Shown: piece by piece, positions 22,590 to 33,542 of the stretch
Layout: every line of letters starts with the position of its first letter
Numbering within the stretch: position 1 is the stretch's first letter
NCBI RefSeq assembly: GCF_028283705.1
Contig: NZ_JAPWKD010000005.1
Span: 62,001-126,000 of the forward strand
Origin: Pantoea sp.
GTDB taxonomy: Bacteria; Pseudomonadota; Gammaproteobacteria; Enterobacterales; Enterobacteriaceae
DNA length: 64,000 nt
Reading direction: 5' to 3'
Notes under the pieces: generated by a model
Seen by the model: the letters and a program-made list of their open reading frames with translations, nothing else
Told to the model about the DNA's origin: nothing
Database searches by the model: none
Program-made: the position numbers and the translations under genes

Positions 22590-22619
22590 ACGGCGTGATG
22601 GTCACATCGCGCCGTTTTT
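22590..22619 (+). terminator. Terminator of crp
   Basis: An 11-bp stem (22590-22600 with 22605-22615, one G-T pair) with a GTCA loop is followed by TTTTT. It lies 14 bp past the crp stop and just before yhfK. Confidence 0.9.
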
Positions 22620-22634
22620 GTCTACGATGAGCTG

Positions 22635-24710
22635 ATGTGGCGTCGAATCATCTATCATCCCGAAGTTAATTATGCCCTGCGGCAAACGCTGGTGCTTTGC
22701 CTGCCCGTGGCTCTCGGCTGGCTGTTTGGTGACCTGCAAAAAGGTTTGCTGTTCTCGCTGGTTCCCGCCTGCTGCAATATCGCGGGTCTGGATACACCAC
22801 ATAAACGTTTCTTTAAACGCCTGATTGTCGGCGGATCCCTGTTTGCCACCGGCAGCTTTCTGATTCAGTGGTTGACGGATTACCATGTTCCTTTGCCGCT
22901 GATTATGCTGGCTCTGCCGCTGCTGGTGGGCGTCACCGGCGAAATCAGTCCATTGCATGGCCGTTTGCTGCCCGGCACCCTTATCGCCGCCATCTTCACC
23001 CTCAGCCTCGCAGGACGCATGCCGATATGGGTACCGCCGCTGCTGTATATCGGCGGCACGCTGTGGTACGGGCTGTTTAACTGGCTCTGGTTCTGGCTGT
23101 GGAAAGAACAGCCGATGCGTGAAACCCTCAGCCTGCTGTATCGCGAGCTGGCGGATTATTGCGATGCCAAATATACCCTGCTGACGCAGCTGACCGATCC
23201 GGAAAAAGCGCTACCCCCACTGCTGGCCCGGCAGCAAAAAGCGGTTGACCTGATCACCACCTGTTATCAGCAAATGCATATGCTGTCTGCCAGCCGTAAC
23301 AACAGCCATAAACGTCTGACGCGTGCCTTCCAGGTGGCACTCGATCTCCAGGAGCACATCTCGGTCAGCCTGCATCAGCCTGAAGAAGTGCAAAAACTGG
23401 TGGAGCAGAGCCATGCTGAAGCAGTGATCCGCTGGAATGCGAAGACCATATCGGCACGGCTGCGGCTGTTGGCCGATGCTATCCTCTATCACCAGTTGCC
23501 GGAGCGCTTTCATATGGAGAAGCAGCTCGGGGCGCTGGAAAAGATTGCGCGCCAGCACCCGGATAATCCGGTCGGTAATTTTTGCCTGTACCATTTCAGT
23601 CGGATAGCCCGCGTCCTGCGCACGCAGAAACCGCTTTATACCCGTGACCTGATGGCCGACCGCCAGCGACGTTTGCCGTTTTTTCCGGCGCTGCGCAGTT
23701 ACCTGTCGCTAAAGTCCCCGGCGTTACGTACCGCAGCGCGTTTTGCCGTAATGCTGATGTTTGGCAGCGCGCTGGCGTTGTTCTTTAACATCCCCAAACC
23801 CTACTGGATTCTGATGACCACCATGTTCGTCAGCCAGAACGGCTACAGCGCCACTCGCGTACGTATCCAGCACCGTGCCCTCGGCACCTTCGCCGGGCTA
23901 TTGATCGCGGCTGCCTCGCTGCGTTTTGCCGTGCCGGAATCTATCACCCTGCTGTTTATGCTGGCGATCACCCTCGCCAGCTATCTGGTGACGCGTAAAT
24001 ATTACGGCTGGTCGATGATTGGCTTTACGGTAACGGCGGTGTACTCGCTTCAGTTGCTGTCGCTCAACGGCGCACAGTTCCTGCTGCCGCGCATGATGGA
24101 TACGCTGATGGGATGCCTGATTGCCTTTGGCGGCATGATTTGGCTGTGGCCACAGTGGCAGAGTGGCTTGCTCCGTAAGAACGCACATGACGCGCTGGAG
24201 GCTGACCAGGAAGCGTTGCAGCTGCTGCTCGGGCCGGAGCAGTCGCCGGAGAAGCTGGCGTACCAGCGCATTAAGGTTAACCAGGCACACAACGCCATGT
24301 TTAACTCGCTCAATCAGGCGATGACCGAACCGGGTTTTAACCCACAGTATCTGAAAGATATGCGCTTATGGGTGACGCACAGCCAGTTTATTGTCGAACA
24401 CATCAACGCCATGACGATTCTGGCGCGCGAGCACACCATGCTGACGCCAAAGCTCGCCGAGAAGTATCTGCAATCCTGCGAAATCGCGTTGCAGCGTTGT
24501 CAGCAGCGGCTGGAATATGACGGGCCGGGCAACGACAGCAACGTGCTGGAAGCGCCGGAAAATATTAATGAGGGTGCGGTGACCATTGTTGAGCAGCATG
24601 TGAAGCGGATTCTGCAACACCTTAACGTGATGCACACCATCTCTTCACTGGCGTGGAGCCAGCGACCGCATCATGGTCGCTGGCTGATGGGCCTGCGGGT
24701 AAAAAACTGA
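22635..24710 (+). CDS. yhfK: FUSC family inner-membrane protein YhfK
   Basis: The 691-residue protein has the fusaric-acid-resistance-like layout: a cluster of N-terminal membrane helices (about 15-165), a long cytosolic helical part (about 170-370), a second membrane cluster (about 380-520) with PYWILMTTMFVSQNGYSATR, and a C-terminal soluble part. E. coli YhfK is about 700 residues and also lies after crp. Its function is unknown; relatives export aromatic acids. The last bases nearly touch the convergent argD. Confidence 0.92.
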   Translation: MWRRIIYHPEVNYALRQTLVLCLPVALGWLFGDLQKGLLFSLVPACCNIAGLDTPHKRFFKRLIVGGSLFATGSFLIQWLTDYHVPLPLIMLALPLLVGVTGEISPLHGRLLPGTLIAAIFTLSLAGRMPIWVPPLLYIGGTLWYGLFNWLWFWLWKEQPMRETLSLLYRELADYCDAKYTLLTQLTDPEKALPPLLARQQKAVDLITTCYQQMHMLSASRNNSHKRLTRAFQVALDLQEHISVSLHQPEEVQKLVEQSHAEAVIRWNAKTISARLRLLADAILYHQLPERFHMEKQLGALEKIARQHPDNPVGNFCLYHFSRIARVLRTQKPLYTRDLMADRQRRLPFFPALRSYLSLKSPALRTAARFAVMLMFGSALALFFNIPKPYWILMTTMFVSQNGYSATRVRIQHRALGTFAGLLIAAASLRFAVPESITLLFMLAITLASYLVTRKYYGWSMIGFTVTAVYSLQLLSLNGAQFLLPRMMDTLMGCLIAFGGMIWLWPQWQSGLLRKNAHDALEADQEALQLLLGPEQSPEKLAYQRIKVNQAHNAMFNSLNQAMTEPGFNPQYLKDMRLWVTHSQFIVEHINAMTILAREHTMLTPKLAEKYLQSCEIALQRCQQRLEYDGPGNDSNVLEAPENINEGAVTIVEQHVKRILQHLNVMHTISSLAWSQRPHHGRWLMGLRVKN

Positions 24711-24711
24711 A

Positions 24712-26003
<1,292 letters not shown>

Positions 26004-26019
26004 CAAAGGCAAACACAAC

Positions 26020-26595
26020 TTAAGGCCGCAGGAAATTTGCCAGCAGCTGATGTCCCTGTTCACTGAGAATACTTTCCGGATGGAACTGTACCCCTTCCAG
26101 TGGCAGCGTTTTATGACGGAACCCCATAATTTCATCAGGCTCCCCCTCGCGCAGGCTCCAGGCCGTGACCTCAAACGCGTCAGGCAGAGAATCCCGCGCC
26201 ACAATCAGCGAATGGTAACGGGTCACGGTGAGAGGATTGTTCAGCCCGCGAAACACACCGCTATCGTTATGGCGAATCGCTGACGTTTTGCCATGCATTA
26301 CCTGACGCGCACGCACCACCTGGGCACCATAAGCCTGAGCAATCGCCTGATGACCGAGGCACACACCAAGGATCGGCAGACGACCGGCAAAATGGCGGAT
26401 GGCCGCCAGCGAGATACCGGACTGGTCCGGCGTACAGGGGCCAGGAGAAATCACCAGATGGCTCAGGGGGAGCGCATCCATCTCGTCCAGGGTGATGGCA
26501 TCATTGCGCACCACCCTGACGTCAGCGCCCAGCTGGCAGAAATACTGGTAGAGATTCCAGGTGAAGGAGTCGTAATTATCAATTAGCAGCAGCAT
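26020..26595 (-). CDS. pabA: aminodeoxychorismate synthase glutaminase component PabA
   Basis: Glutamine amidotransferase that supplies ammonia to PabB to make aminodeoxychorismate, the precursor of p-aminobenzoate and folate. The 191-residue product has the class I triad: Cys in LGVCLGHQA (near 79), and His and Glu in VQFHPES. The oxyanion loop ISPGPCTP is present. TrpG-type amidotransferases are similar, but the lack of a trpE neighbour and the fic-pabA-argD order fix the call. Confidence 0.95.
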   Translation of the reverse strand: MLLLIDNYDSFTWNLYQYFCQLGADVRVVRNDAITLDEMDALPLSHLVISPGPCTPDQSGISLAAIRHFAGRLPILGVCLGHQAIAQAYGAQVVRARQVMHGKTSAIRHNDSGVFRGLNNPLTVTRYHSLIVARDSLPDAFEVTAWSLREGEPDEIMGFRHKTLPLEGVQFHPESILSEQGHQLLANFLRP

Positions 26596-26636
26596 AGCGC
26601 CCTCAGGCCGGTAAAACCGCCGCCATTCTACGCATT

Positions 26637-27230
26637 TTAACGGGCGGGACTTACCACTTTCGCAAATTGCGCGCTGAGCGCGGTTAAATCGCCCTCGACG
26701 GCATCGCGAATCGCCGCACGCCAGCTATCACGGTCCAGCTTATCCCACGTCAGCAGATAACCGGCATGTAACGCCAGCTGCTCGAAGAAGATACGCTGGG
26801 TTCGACCATTACCGGCCCGGAACGGGTGCAGCACATAGATCTCGCAATAGTAATGTGCAAGGCGCGCGACAAACTCATCCTGCGCCAGATGGGCCAGTCC
26901 TTCTTCATCCGCCAGCGCGCTCATCAGGCTGTTGCCTTCTTTCTCGATATAAGCGCAGTGGCAATAAGGGGTGTCATCGCGCCAGATATCGACCGTGCGC
27001 AACTCACCGGCCCAGCTGTAGAGATCCTGAAACAGCGTGCGATGAATATGACATAGCCATGGCATACCGCTGTTGCGCGGAGCCAGTTCCAGCGTGGCGA
27101 GTCGCGCAGCACTGAACGCCAGCTCAGCTTTGCGTAACTGTGCACTATCGTGAATATCCAGACGGTTTTTCAGCACGCTATCGTTGTGCCACAGATAGGG
27201 ATCGCGTACCGCCAGAGTGTTATCCGCCAT
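26637..27230 (-). CDS. fic: Fic family protein (putative AMP transferase)
   Basis: The 197-residue protein has the complete Fic motif HPFRAGNGR with His135, and the flap region near residues 85-92 (WRDDTPYCH). Fic enzymes transfer AMP from ATP to target proteins. The motif suggests an active enzyme. Gly55, whose change to Arg in the E. coli fic-1 allele causes cAMP-dependent filamentation, is Gly here at the same number. The start at 27230 overlaps the yhfG stop by 11 bp. It is followed by pabA after 41 bp. Confidence 0.94.
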   Translation of the reverse strand: MADNTLAVRDPYLWHNDSVLKNRLDIHDSAQLRKAELAFSAARLATLELAPRNSGMPWLCHIHRTLFQDLYSWAGELRTVDIWRDDTPYCHCAYIEKEGNSLMSALADEEGLAHLAQDEFVARLAHYYCEIYVLHPFRAGNGRTQRIFFEQLALHAGYLLTWDKLDRDSWRAAIRDAVEGDLTALSAQFAKVVSPAR

Positions 27231-27390
27231 ATTGCCTCCTTAGCGAGGTCAGCCGGGCTGAAGCCTGTTCAGGCGTGATCGCGGCTTCGTTCAGCGCATA
27301 ACCCGCCAGACGGCAGCTGGCCTGATAACTGGCAGCACGGCGTTGTTGCCACAGCGTGGCTTTCTGTTTGTCGGTCAGTTTGCTGGTCAT
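27220..27390 (-). CDS. yhfG: YhfG, small Fic-partner (antitoxin) protein
   Basis: Small protein of 56 residues upstream of and overlapping fic. In E. coli YhfG is the cognate inhibitor of Fic and carries the class I motif [S/T]xxxE[G/N] (SRRLEG as I recall it). The matching stretch here reads SCRLAG, with alanine (codon 27304-27306) in place of the glutamate. The rest aligns well (MTSKLTDKQKATLW at the start, [11 protein letters not shown] at the end). The ATG at 27390 was chosen over an upstream start because it fits the family N-terminus and has GGAGG upstream. Confidence 0.88.
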   Translation of the reverse strand: MTSKLTDKQKATLWQQRRAASYQASCRLAGYALNEAAITPEQASARLTSLRRQYGG

Positions 27391-27489
27391 AGAGCCTCCG
27401 GCAAGCAATTTGCCCTAAGTATAAGCAGCAAATATTCGCTTTGCCGGAGAGCGGCAGGACGCGCCATCACGAAATGACGCGCCGATAAA

Positions 27490-28062
27490 TCAGGGCAGGA
27501 TTTTCGCGGAAAGGATAACGATCGGTTTTGACGGCACATTCTGGTACGGACCCACATCTTTGGTCGGCACCTGAGCCATCTTATCGGCCACATCCATTCC
27601 TTTCACAACTTTACCAAATACCGCGTAGCCGAAATCACGCTGACCGTGATCGAGGAAGGCATTGTCGGCGACATTAATAAAGAACTGGCTGGTCGCACTG
27701 TCTTTTTCTGCGGTACGCGCCATCGCGATGGTGCCACGCAGGTTACGCAGGCCGTTGTCCGCCTCGTTTTTAATCGGTGCGTTGGTTTGCTTCTGCTGCA
27801 TATCGGTAGTGAAGCCACCACCCTGCACCATAAAACCAGGGATCACACGATGGAAAATCGTGTTGTTGTAGAAACCGTTATTGACGTAATCAACAAAGTT
27901 TTTCACCGAAACCGGGGCTTTCTGTGCATTCAATTCGAGTTCGATATTGCCCGCAGAGGTGGTGAGCAGAACATGGGGATCGCCTTTCGCCGCCAGGGCG
28001 GAAGCGGAAATAGATGAGAGCGCTAACAGGGCTACGGCCGCTGTCAAAGTACGTTTAAACAT
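27490..28062 (-). CDS. ppiA: periplasmic peptidyl-prolyl isomerase A (cyclophilin)
   Basis: Cyclophilin-type foldase of the periplasm, 190 residues, the E. coli length. Residues 1-24 ([20 protein letters not shown] plus SALA) are a signal peptide. The cyclophilin core has [13 protein letters not shown] and [12 protein letters not shown]. The ATG at 28062 follows AAGGAATCTTT. A CRP site lies about 140 bp upstream in the region shared with tsgA. Confidence 0.96.
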   Translation of the reverse strand: MFKRTLTAAVALLALSSISASALAAKGDPHVLLTTSAGNIELELNAQKAPVSVKNFVDYVNNGFYNNTIFHRVIPGFMVQGGGFTTDMQQKQTNAPIKNEADNGLRNLRGTIAMARTAEKDSATSQFFINVADNAFLDHGQRDFGYAVFGKVVKGMDVADKMAQVPTKDVGPYQNVPSKPIVILSAKILP

Positions 28063-28195
28063 GAAAGATTCCTTACCATGGAGAGCCAGCTCAAAAACGA
28101 GATTGATTGTAAAGAGCATGTAATACAAGAGCCAGCGTTTTACTTATATTTACGCGGCGACGGTAAATGTCCCCAATCCCGCGCCACGCAATCAT

Positions 28196-28217
28196 TTGCG
28201 TGACCTGAATCACACTA
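28196..28217. promoter_or_regulatory. CRP binding site between ppiA and tsgA
   Basis: CGTGA (28199-28203) and TCACA (28210-28214) are separated by 6 bp, a 9 of 10 match to the CRP core. It lies 137 bp upstream of ppiA and 113 bp upstream of tsgA. E. coli ppiA is a CRP-controlled gene; which gene it serves here is inferred. Confidence 0.6.
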
Positions 28218-28326
28218 TTAATGAAATCTGATAACCATATTTCACTCTTTGTTTATTAAGGTCACAGTTGCATTTACAATTCATGACACTTTTTGCCAAC
28301 TTCGGTGCTCAAAACAGGTTCCCAAC

Positions 28327-29505
28327 ATGACAAACCGTAATCGCATTGGCCTTACCTGGATTAGCTTTTTCTCATATGCGCTGACTGGCGCATTGGTGAT
28401 TGTGACCGGGATGGTGCTGGACAATATCGCGCAATATTTCCAGTTACCCATCTCAGAAATGAGCAACACTTTTACCTTCCTCAATACCGGCATTCTGGTG
28501 GCCGTCTTTCTGAACGCCTGGTTAATGGTGATTGTGCCGTTAAAACGTCAGCTGATATTTGGCTTTGTGCTGATGGTGCTGGCGGTAGTTGGCCTGATGA
28601 CCAGCCACAACCTGTCCGTGTTCTCGCTGTGCATGTTTGTGCTCGGCGTGGTGAGCGGCATTACCATGTCAATCGGTACCTTCCTGATTACCCATCTGTA
28701 TGATGGCCGTCAGCGCGGTTCACGTCTGCTGTTTACTGACTCCTTCTTCAGTATGGCTGGTACGGTGTTTCCCATCATTGCGGGTATTTTGCTGGCGCGT
28801 GCTCTGCCGTGGTACTGGGTCTATGCCTGCATTGGTGTGATTTACCTCGCCATCTTCGTGCTGGCGCTGTGCGTGGAATTCCCGGTGCTGAAAAACAACA
28901 GCGAAACCCAGGCGGCGGAGAAAGAAAAATGGGGTATCGGCGTACTCTTCCTGTCGATTGCCGCACTGTGCTACATCCTCGGTCAGCTCGGTTTCATCTC
29001 CTGGGTGCCGGAATATGCCACCAAAACCATGGGTATGGATATCGCGGCTGCGGGCCAGCTGGTGGGGAATTTCTGGACAGCCTATATGGTGGGCATGTGG
29101 GTATTCAGCTTCCTGCTGCGCTTCTTTGATCTGCAACGCATCCTGATGGTGTTGGCAGCCATTGCCACCGTGCTGATGTACTGGTTTGTCAGCACCAGTG
29201 ACGCCAATATGCTGCACTGGATCATCATGACGCTCGGTTTCAGCTCCAGCGCCATCTACACCACCATCATTACCCTCGGTTCGCTGCAAACCAAAGCGTC
29301 CTCACCGAAGCTGGTTAACTTTATCCTGACCTGCGGTACGGTTGGCACCATGCTGACTTTTGTCGTCACCGGCCCGATTGTGGCAAAAGGAGGCGCGCAT
29401 GCCGCACTGGCAACGTCGAACGGCTTGTATGCCGTGGTGTTCGTGATGTGTGTGTTACTCGGCTTTGTCACCAAACATCGCCAGCACGGTCATATCACCC
29501 ACTAA
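28327..29505 (+). CDS. tsgA: MFS transporter TsgA
   Basis: Major facilitator superfamily protein of the inner membrane, 392 residues with about 12 hydrophobic helices. E. coli and Salmonella TsgA have 393 residues; the Salmonella gene was found through response to tellurite, selenite or guanine, but the substrate is not settled. I chose ATG 28327 ([14 protein letters not shown]) over the longer frame from 28249 to match the family start. It lies upstream of nirB as in E. coli, but here codA is in between. Confidence 0.94.
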   Translation: MTNRNRIGLTWISFFSYALTGALVIVTGMVLDNIAQYFQLPISEMSNTFTFLNTGILVAVFLNAWLMVIVPLKRQLIFGFVLMVLAVVGLMTSHNLSVFSLCMFVLGVVSGITMSIGTFLITHLYDGRQRGSRLLFTDSFFSMAGTVFPIIAGILLARALPWYWVYACIGVIYLAIFVLALCVEFPVLKNNSETQAAEKEKWGIGVLFLSIAALCYILGQLGFISWVPEYATKTMGMDIAAAGQLVGNFWTAYMVGMWVFSFLLRFFDLQRILMVLAAIATVLMYWFVSTSDANMLHWIIMTLGFSSSAIYTTIITLGSLQTKASSPKLVNFILTCGTVGTMLTFVVTGPIVAKGGAHAALATSNGLYAVVFVMCVLLGFVTKHRQHGHITH

Positions 29506-29512
29506 GATTGAT

Positions 29513-29532
29513 GGGCGGACGTCAGTCCGCCC
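29513..29532. terminator. Candidate terminator between tsgA and codA
   Basis: An 8-bp perfect G+C stem (29513-29520 with 29525-29532) with a GTCA loop lies between convergent genes. Neither side has a good T-tract. Confidence 0.5.
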
Positions 29533-29538
29533 TGCTCC

Positions 29539-30822
29539 TTAACGCCGGAAGGTGACCGCTTCCGCCTCCTGCAAATAGATTTCACTTCGCGCTGGCTCCG
29601 TTGCCGCCACCAGTTCCCCTTTTCTCAACGAATAACGCACCGGTACCTGACGCCGCACCGCATCAAAGCCGCTGTCTGCCGGCAGAATAATCAGGCTGGC
29701 ATCTTTGCCCGGTTCGATACCGTAATGCGTCAGCTGCAGGGTTTTGGCGCTATGGGTAGTGATCAGCTGCAATCCCGCGTCAATCTGTTCATACCCCATC
29801 AGCTGGCAAACGTGCAGCCCCATATGCAGCACCTGCAACATGTTGGCGGTGCCCAGTGGATACCAGGGATCAAACACATCATCGTGACCGAAGCAGACAT
29901 TGATATTGGCCTCCAGCATCTCCTTTACCCGGGTAATGCCGCGTCGTTTCGGATAGCTGTCAAAGCGGCCCTGCAAATGAATATTCACCAGCGGGTTGGC
30001 AACAAAGTTAATCTTCGACAGACGCAGCAGGCGGAATAAACGCGAGGTGTAGGCGTTGTTATACGAATGCATCGCCGTGGTATGGCTGGCGGTAACGCGT
30101 TCGCCCATGCCCTCTCGATGGGCCAGTGCCGCCACGGTTTCCACAAAGCGCGACTGTTCATCATCGATTTCGTCACAGTGCACATCCACCAGCCGGTCAT
30201 AACGATTCGCCAACGCAAAGGCTTTATGTAACGACTCGACGCCATACTCACGGGTAAATTCGTAATGGGGGATCGCGCCCACCACATCGGCACCGAGGCG
30301 CAGCGCCTCTTCCAGCAGAGCTTCTCCGTTGGGATATGACAGGATGCCTTCCTGCGGAAAGGCAACAATCTGGATATCAATCCACGGTGCCATCTCCGCC
30401 TTCACTTCCAGCATGGCTTTCAGCGCAGTGAGCGTAGGATCGGAGACATCCACATGGGTACGGACATGCTGGATACCGTTGGCGATTTGCCACTTCAGCG
30501 TCTGTTTCGCACGCTGTTTCACATCTTCATGGCTGAGCAACGCTTTACGCTCAGCCCAGCGCTCAATGCCCTCAAACAGCGTACCAGACTGATTCCAGGC
30601 CGGTTCCCCAGCGGTTTGCGTGGTATCAAGATGGATATGCGGTTCAATAAAGGGAGCGCTTGCCAGCCCACCTTCCGCATCCAGCACCCCTTCCTGCACG
30701 CTACAGGCTGCCGACTGGGGCACCACGCGGGTAATTTTTCCCTGTTCGATTTCGATTTGCCACAGCCCATCCCGCCCCGCTAAGCGCAGGTTGTTGATCC
30801 ACTTCAGTGATGTCGTCGCCAT
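29539..30822 (-). CDS. codA: cytosine deaminase
   Basis: Metal-dependent amidohydrolase that converts cytosine to uracil and ammonia. It has 427 residues, as in E. coli CodA. The metal ligands are visible: HIHLDTT near residue 62, His in [11 protein letters not shown], His in [10 protein letters not shown], and Asp in [14 protein letters not shown]. The ATG at 30822 follows GGGAGAATGGC. No codB permease is in the window, and the gene is read toward tsgA, opposite to nirB. In E. coli codBA lies elsewhere, so this is a different placement. Confidence 0.93.
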   Translation of the reverse strand: MATTSLKWINNLRLAGRDGLWQIEIEQGKITRVVPQSAACSVQEGVLDAEGGLASAPFIEPHIHLDTTQTAGEPAWNQSGTLFEGIERWAERKALLSHEDVKQRAKQTLKWQIANGIQHVRTHVDVSDPTLTALKAMLEVKAEMAPWIDIQIVAFPQEGILSYPNGEALLEEALRLGADVVGAIPHYEFTREYGVESLHKAFALANRYDRLVDVHCDEIDDEQSRFVETVAALAHREGMGERVTASHTTAMHSYNNAYTSRLFRLLRLSKINFVANPLVNIHLQGRFDSYPKRRGITRVKEMLEANINVCFGHDDVFDPWYPLGTANMLQVLHMGLHVCQLMGYEQIDAGLQLITTHSAKTLQLTHYGIEPGKDASLIILPADSGFDAVRRQVPVRYSLRKGELVAATEPARSEIYLQEAEAVTFRR

Positions 30823-30901
30823 GCCATTCTCCCGTTGAAACACAACGTCTTAAGCTAGCACGAACCTGACGTCGCTACGAATGTGTTCAGAATCAGTGAC
30901 A

Positions 30902-30917
30902 TACCTCAAAATAGGTA
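30902..30917 (+). promoter_or_regulatory. NarL/NarP 7-2-7 site upstream of nirB
   Basis: The inverted heptamers TACCTCA and ATAGGTA are separated by 2 bp, the 7-2-7 form that NarL and NarP bind. The centre lies 28 bp upstream of the FNR site centre, as at the E. coli nirB promoter (-69.5 against -41.5). Confidence 0.8.
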
Positions 30918-30930
30918 TATGAAGACGCAT

Positions 30931-30944
30931 TTGATATGCATCAA
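30931..30944 (+). promoter_or_regulatory. FNR site of the nirB promoter
   Basis: TTGAT-ATGC-ATCAA is an exact match to the FNR consensus. Placing it at -41.5 puts the transcript start near 30979, with TAAGGT at 30966-30971 in the -10 position, 23 bp before the nirB ATG. It implies oxygen-repressed expression. Confidence 0.88.
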
Positions 30945-31001
30945 TAAGCCCCTGAACGCGCGCGTTAAGGTAGCCTCAGATATTTTAATTTTGAGGCAAG
31001 C

Positions 31002-33542
31002 ATGAGCAAACACAACGTCGTCATTATTGGCAACGGCATGGTTGGCCACCGCTTTATTGAAGAACTGATCGACAAGGCCGAACCCGGCCAGTTTGCGATC
31101 ACCGTTTTTTGCGAAGAGCCGCGGGTCGCTTACGACCGTGTCCACCTGTCCGCCTATTTTTCCCATCACACCGCAGAAGAACTTTCGCTGGTGCGCGAAG
31201 GTTACTATGAAAAACATCAGGTCAATCTGCTGTTGGGTGAACGCGCCATCACCATCAATCGTGATGAAAAACTGATTCACTCCAATACCGGCCGGGCGGT
31301 GCATTACGACACGCTGATTTTCGCGACCGGCTCTTATCCATGGATCCCACCGATTCAGGGTTCGGAAGGCAGCGACTGTTTTGTCTATCGCACCATTGAA
31401 GACCTTAACGCGATTGAAGCCTGTGCGCGTCGCAGCCAACGCGGTGCGGTGATTGGCGGCGGTCTGCTCGGGCTGGAAGCCGCAGGGGCGCTGAAAAATC
31501 TCGGCATTGAAACCCATGTGATCGAGTTCGCACCGGTCCTGATGGCAGAGCAGCTCGACGCCCAGGGTGGCGTACAACTGCGTCGCAAGATTGAGCAGAT
31601 GGGTGTGTATGTACATACGGCAAAAAACACCCGGCAAATTGTCCATCACAGCAAAGGCGGTAAAACCCTGCAATTCGCCGATGACAGCACGCTGGATGTG
31701 GATTTTATTGTGTTCTCCACCGGTATTCGCCCACAGGACCAGCTGGCGAAGCAATGCGGCCTGCCACTCGGCCCGCGTGGGGGCATCGCCATTGATGACC
31801 GCTGCCAAACCAGCGATCCGGCCATTTTCGCCATTGGTGAGTGTGCCGCCTGGCAGAACCGGACTTTTGGTCTGGTGGCTCCCGGTTACAAAATGGCGCA
31901 GGTCGCCAGCGATACCTTAGTCGGCCGCGATAATATCTTTGCCGGTGCGGATATGAGCGCCAAGCTAAAACTGCTGGGTGTGGATGTCGGCGGCATTGGT
32001 GATGCCCACGGACGGACGCCTGGCGCACGTAGCTATGTCTGGCTCGATGAACAACGATCCATTTACAAGCGTCTGATCGTCAGTGAAGACAACAAAACGC
32101 TGCTCGGCGCGGTACTGGTGGGCGACACCAGCGACTACGGTAACCTGTTGCAGCTGGCGCTGAATAAAATCACCCTGCCGGAACGGCCGGAGTTGCTGAT
32201 CCTGCCCGCAGGCAGCGGCGAGAAGCCGTCGATCGGCGTTGATGCATTGCCGGAAAGCGCGCAAATCTGCTCCTGCTTCGATGTCAGCAAGGGCGATATC
32301 GTCAACGCCGTGAAGAATGGCTGCCACACCGTCGCGGCACTGAAAGCTGAAACCCGCGCGGGTACGGGCTGTGGCGGTTGTATTCCGTTGATTACGCAGG
32401 TGCTGAATGCGGAACTGAGCCGTCAGGGTATCGAGGTGAACAACCATCTGTGCGCCCACTTCCCTTATTCACGTCAGGAGCTGTATCACCTGATTCGGGT
32501 TGAAGAGATCAAATCGTTCGATGCGCTGCTGGCGAAATACGGCCAGGGTTATGGTTGCGAAGTGTGTAAACCGACTGTCGGTTCGCTGCTGGCCTCCTGC
32601 TGGAACGAACACATTCTCAAGCCTCAACACACGCCGTTGCAGGACAGCAACGATCTGTTCCTCGGCAACATCCAGAAAGACGGCACCTATTCGGTGATCC
32701 CACGCTCTGCAGGCGGCGAAATCAGCCCGGAAGGGTTGATGGCCATCGGCGCAGTAGCACGCCAGTATAATCTCTACACCAAAATCACCGGTTCGCAGCG
32801 TATCGGCCTGTTTGGCGCGCAACGCGATGACCTGCCCGCCATCTGGTCACAGCTGATTGCCGCTGGCTTTGAAACCGGCCATGCCTATGCCAAAGCGTTG
32901 CGCATGGCGAAAACCTGCGTCGGCAGTACCTGGTGTCGCTACGGTGTCGGTGACAGCCTTGGTTTCGGCATCGAACTGGAAAACCGCTACAAAGGCATCC
33001 GCACCCCACACAAGATGAAGTTTGGGGTCTCTGGTTGTACGCGTGAATGCGCCGAAGCGCAGGGTAAAGACGTTGGCGTGATCGCCACCGAAAAAGGCTG
33101 GAACCTGTATGTCTGCGGCAACGGCGGGATGAAACCACGTCATGCCGATCTGCTGGCTGCCGACCTCGATCACGACACGCTGCTGCACTATCTCGACCGT
33201 TTTATGATGTTCTACATCCGCACTGGTGACCGCCTGCAACGTACCTCCGTCTGGCTGGAAAGCATGGAGGGCGGCATCGATTACCTGCGCAAAGTGATTG
33301 TGGATGACAAACTCGGTCTGAACAGCCAGCTGGAGAGCGAACTGGCGCGCCTGCGTGACCTGGCAGAGTGCGAATGGGCGGCAACCATTAACGATCCACA
33401 GCAGCAGAGCCATTTCCCCACCTTTATCAACAGCCCGCAGCGTGACCCGCTGATACAGAATATCAACGTCCGCGATCAGCATCGCCCGGCGCGTCCCGCC
33501 GAACGTATTGACGTCACCCTGATTGAGGAGACCAACGTATGA
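31002..33542 (+). CDS. nirB: NADH-dependent nitrite reductase large subunit
   Basis: Cytoplasmic enzyme that reduces nitrite to ammonia with NADH. The 846-residue product has an N-terminal FAD/NAD(P) reductase part (about 1-310, IIGNGMVGHRF), a BFD-like [2Fe-2S] region (about 425-480, CSCFDV and GCGGC), a ferredoxin-like sulfite/nitrite reductase half domain, and the sirohaem-[4Fe-4S] cysteines in KTCVGSTWCRYG and GCTRECAEAQGKDVG (about 640-690). It heads nirBDC-cysG and overlaps nirD by 4 bp. FNR and NarL sites lie upstream. Confidence 0.97.
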   Translation: MSKHNVVIIGNGMVGHRFIEELIDKAEPGQFAITVFCEEPRVAYDRVHLSAYFSHHTAEELSLVREGYYEKHQVNLLLGERAITINRDEKLIHSNTGRAVHYDTLIFATGSYPWIPPIQGSEGSDCFVYRTIEDLNAIEACARRSQRGAVIGGGLLGLEAAGALKNLGIETHVIEFAPVLMAEQLDAQGGVQLRRKIEQMGVYVHTAKNTRQIVHHSKGGKTLQFADDSTLDVDFIVFSTGIRPQDQLAKQCGLPLGPRGGIAIDDRCQTSDPAIFAIGECAAWQNRTFGLVAPGYKMAQVASDTLVGRDNIFAGADMSAKLKLLGVDVGGIGDAHGRTPGARSYVWLDEQRSIYKRLIVSEDNKTLLGAVLVGDTSDYGNLLQLALNKITLPERPELLILPAGSGEKPSIGVDALPESAQICSCFDVSKGDIVNAVKNGCHTVAALKAETRAGTGCGGCIPLITQVLNAELSRQGIEVNNHLCAHFPYSRQELYHLIRVEEIKSFDALLAKYGQGYGCEVCKPTVGSLLASCWNEHILKPQHTPLQDSNDLFLGNIQKDGTYSVIPRSAGGEISPEGLMAIGAVARQYNLYTKITGSQRIGLFGAQRDDLPAIWSQLIAAGFETGHAYAKALRMAKTCVGSTWCRYGVGDSLGFGIELENRYKGIRTPHKMKFGVSGCTRECAEAQGKDVGVIATEKGWNLYVCGNGGMKPRHADLLAADLDHDTLLHYLDRFMMFYIRTGDRLQRTSVWLESMEGGIDYLRKVIVDDKLGLNSQLESELARLRDLAECEWAATINDPQQQSHFPTFINSPQRDPLIQNINVRDQHRPARPAERIDVTLIEETNV

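Noticed and set aside
28720..29289. 189-codon minus-strand frame rich in His and Gln inside tsgA
   Set aside because: Antisense to membrane-helix codons, which yields such His/Gln-rich shadows; no start signal is seen.
30906..31808. 300-codon minus-strand open frame over the nirB start
   Set aside because: It runs antisense through nirB and over the FNR and NarL sites, and its composition is that of a shadow frame.
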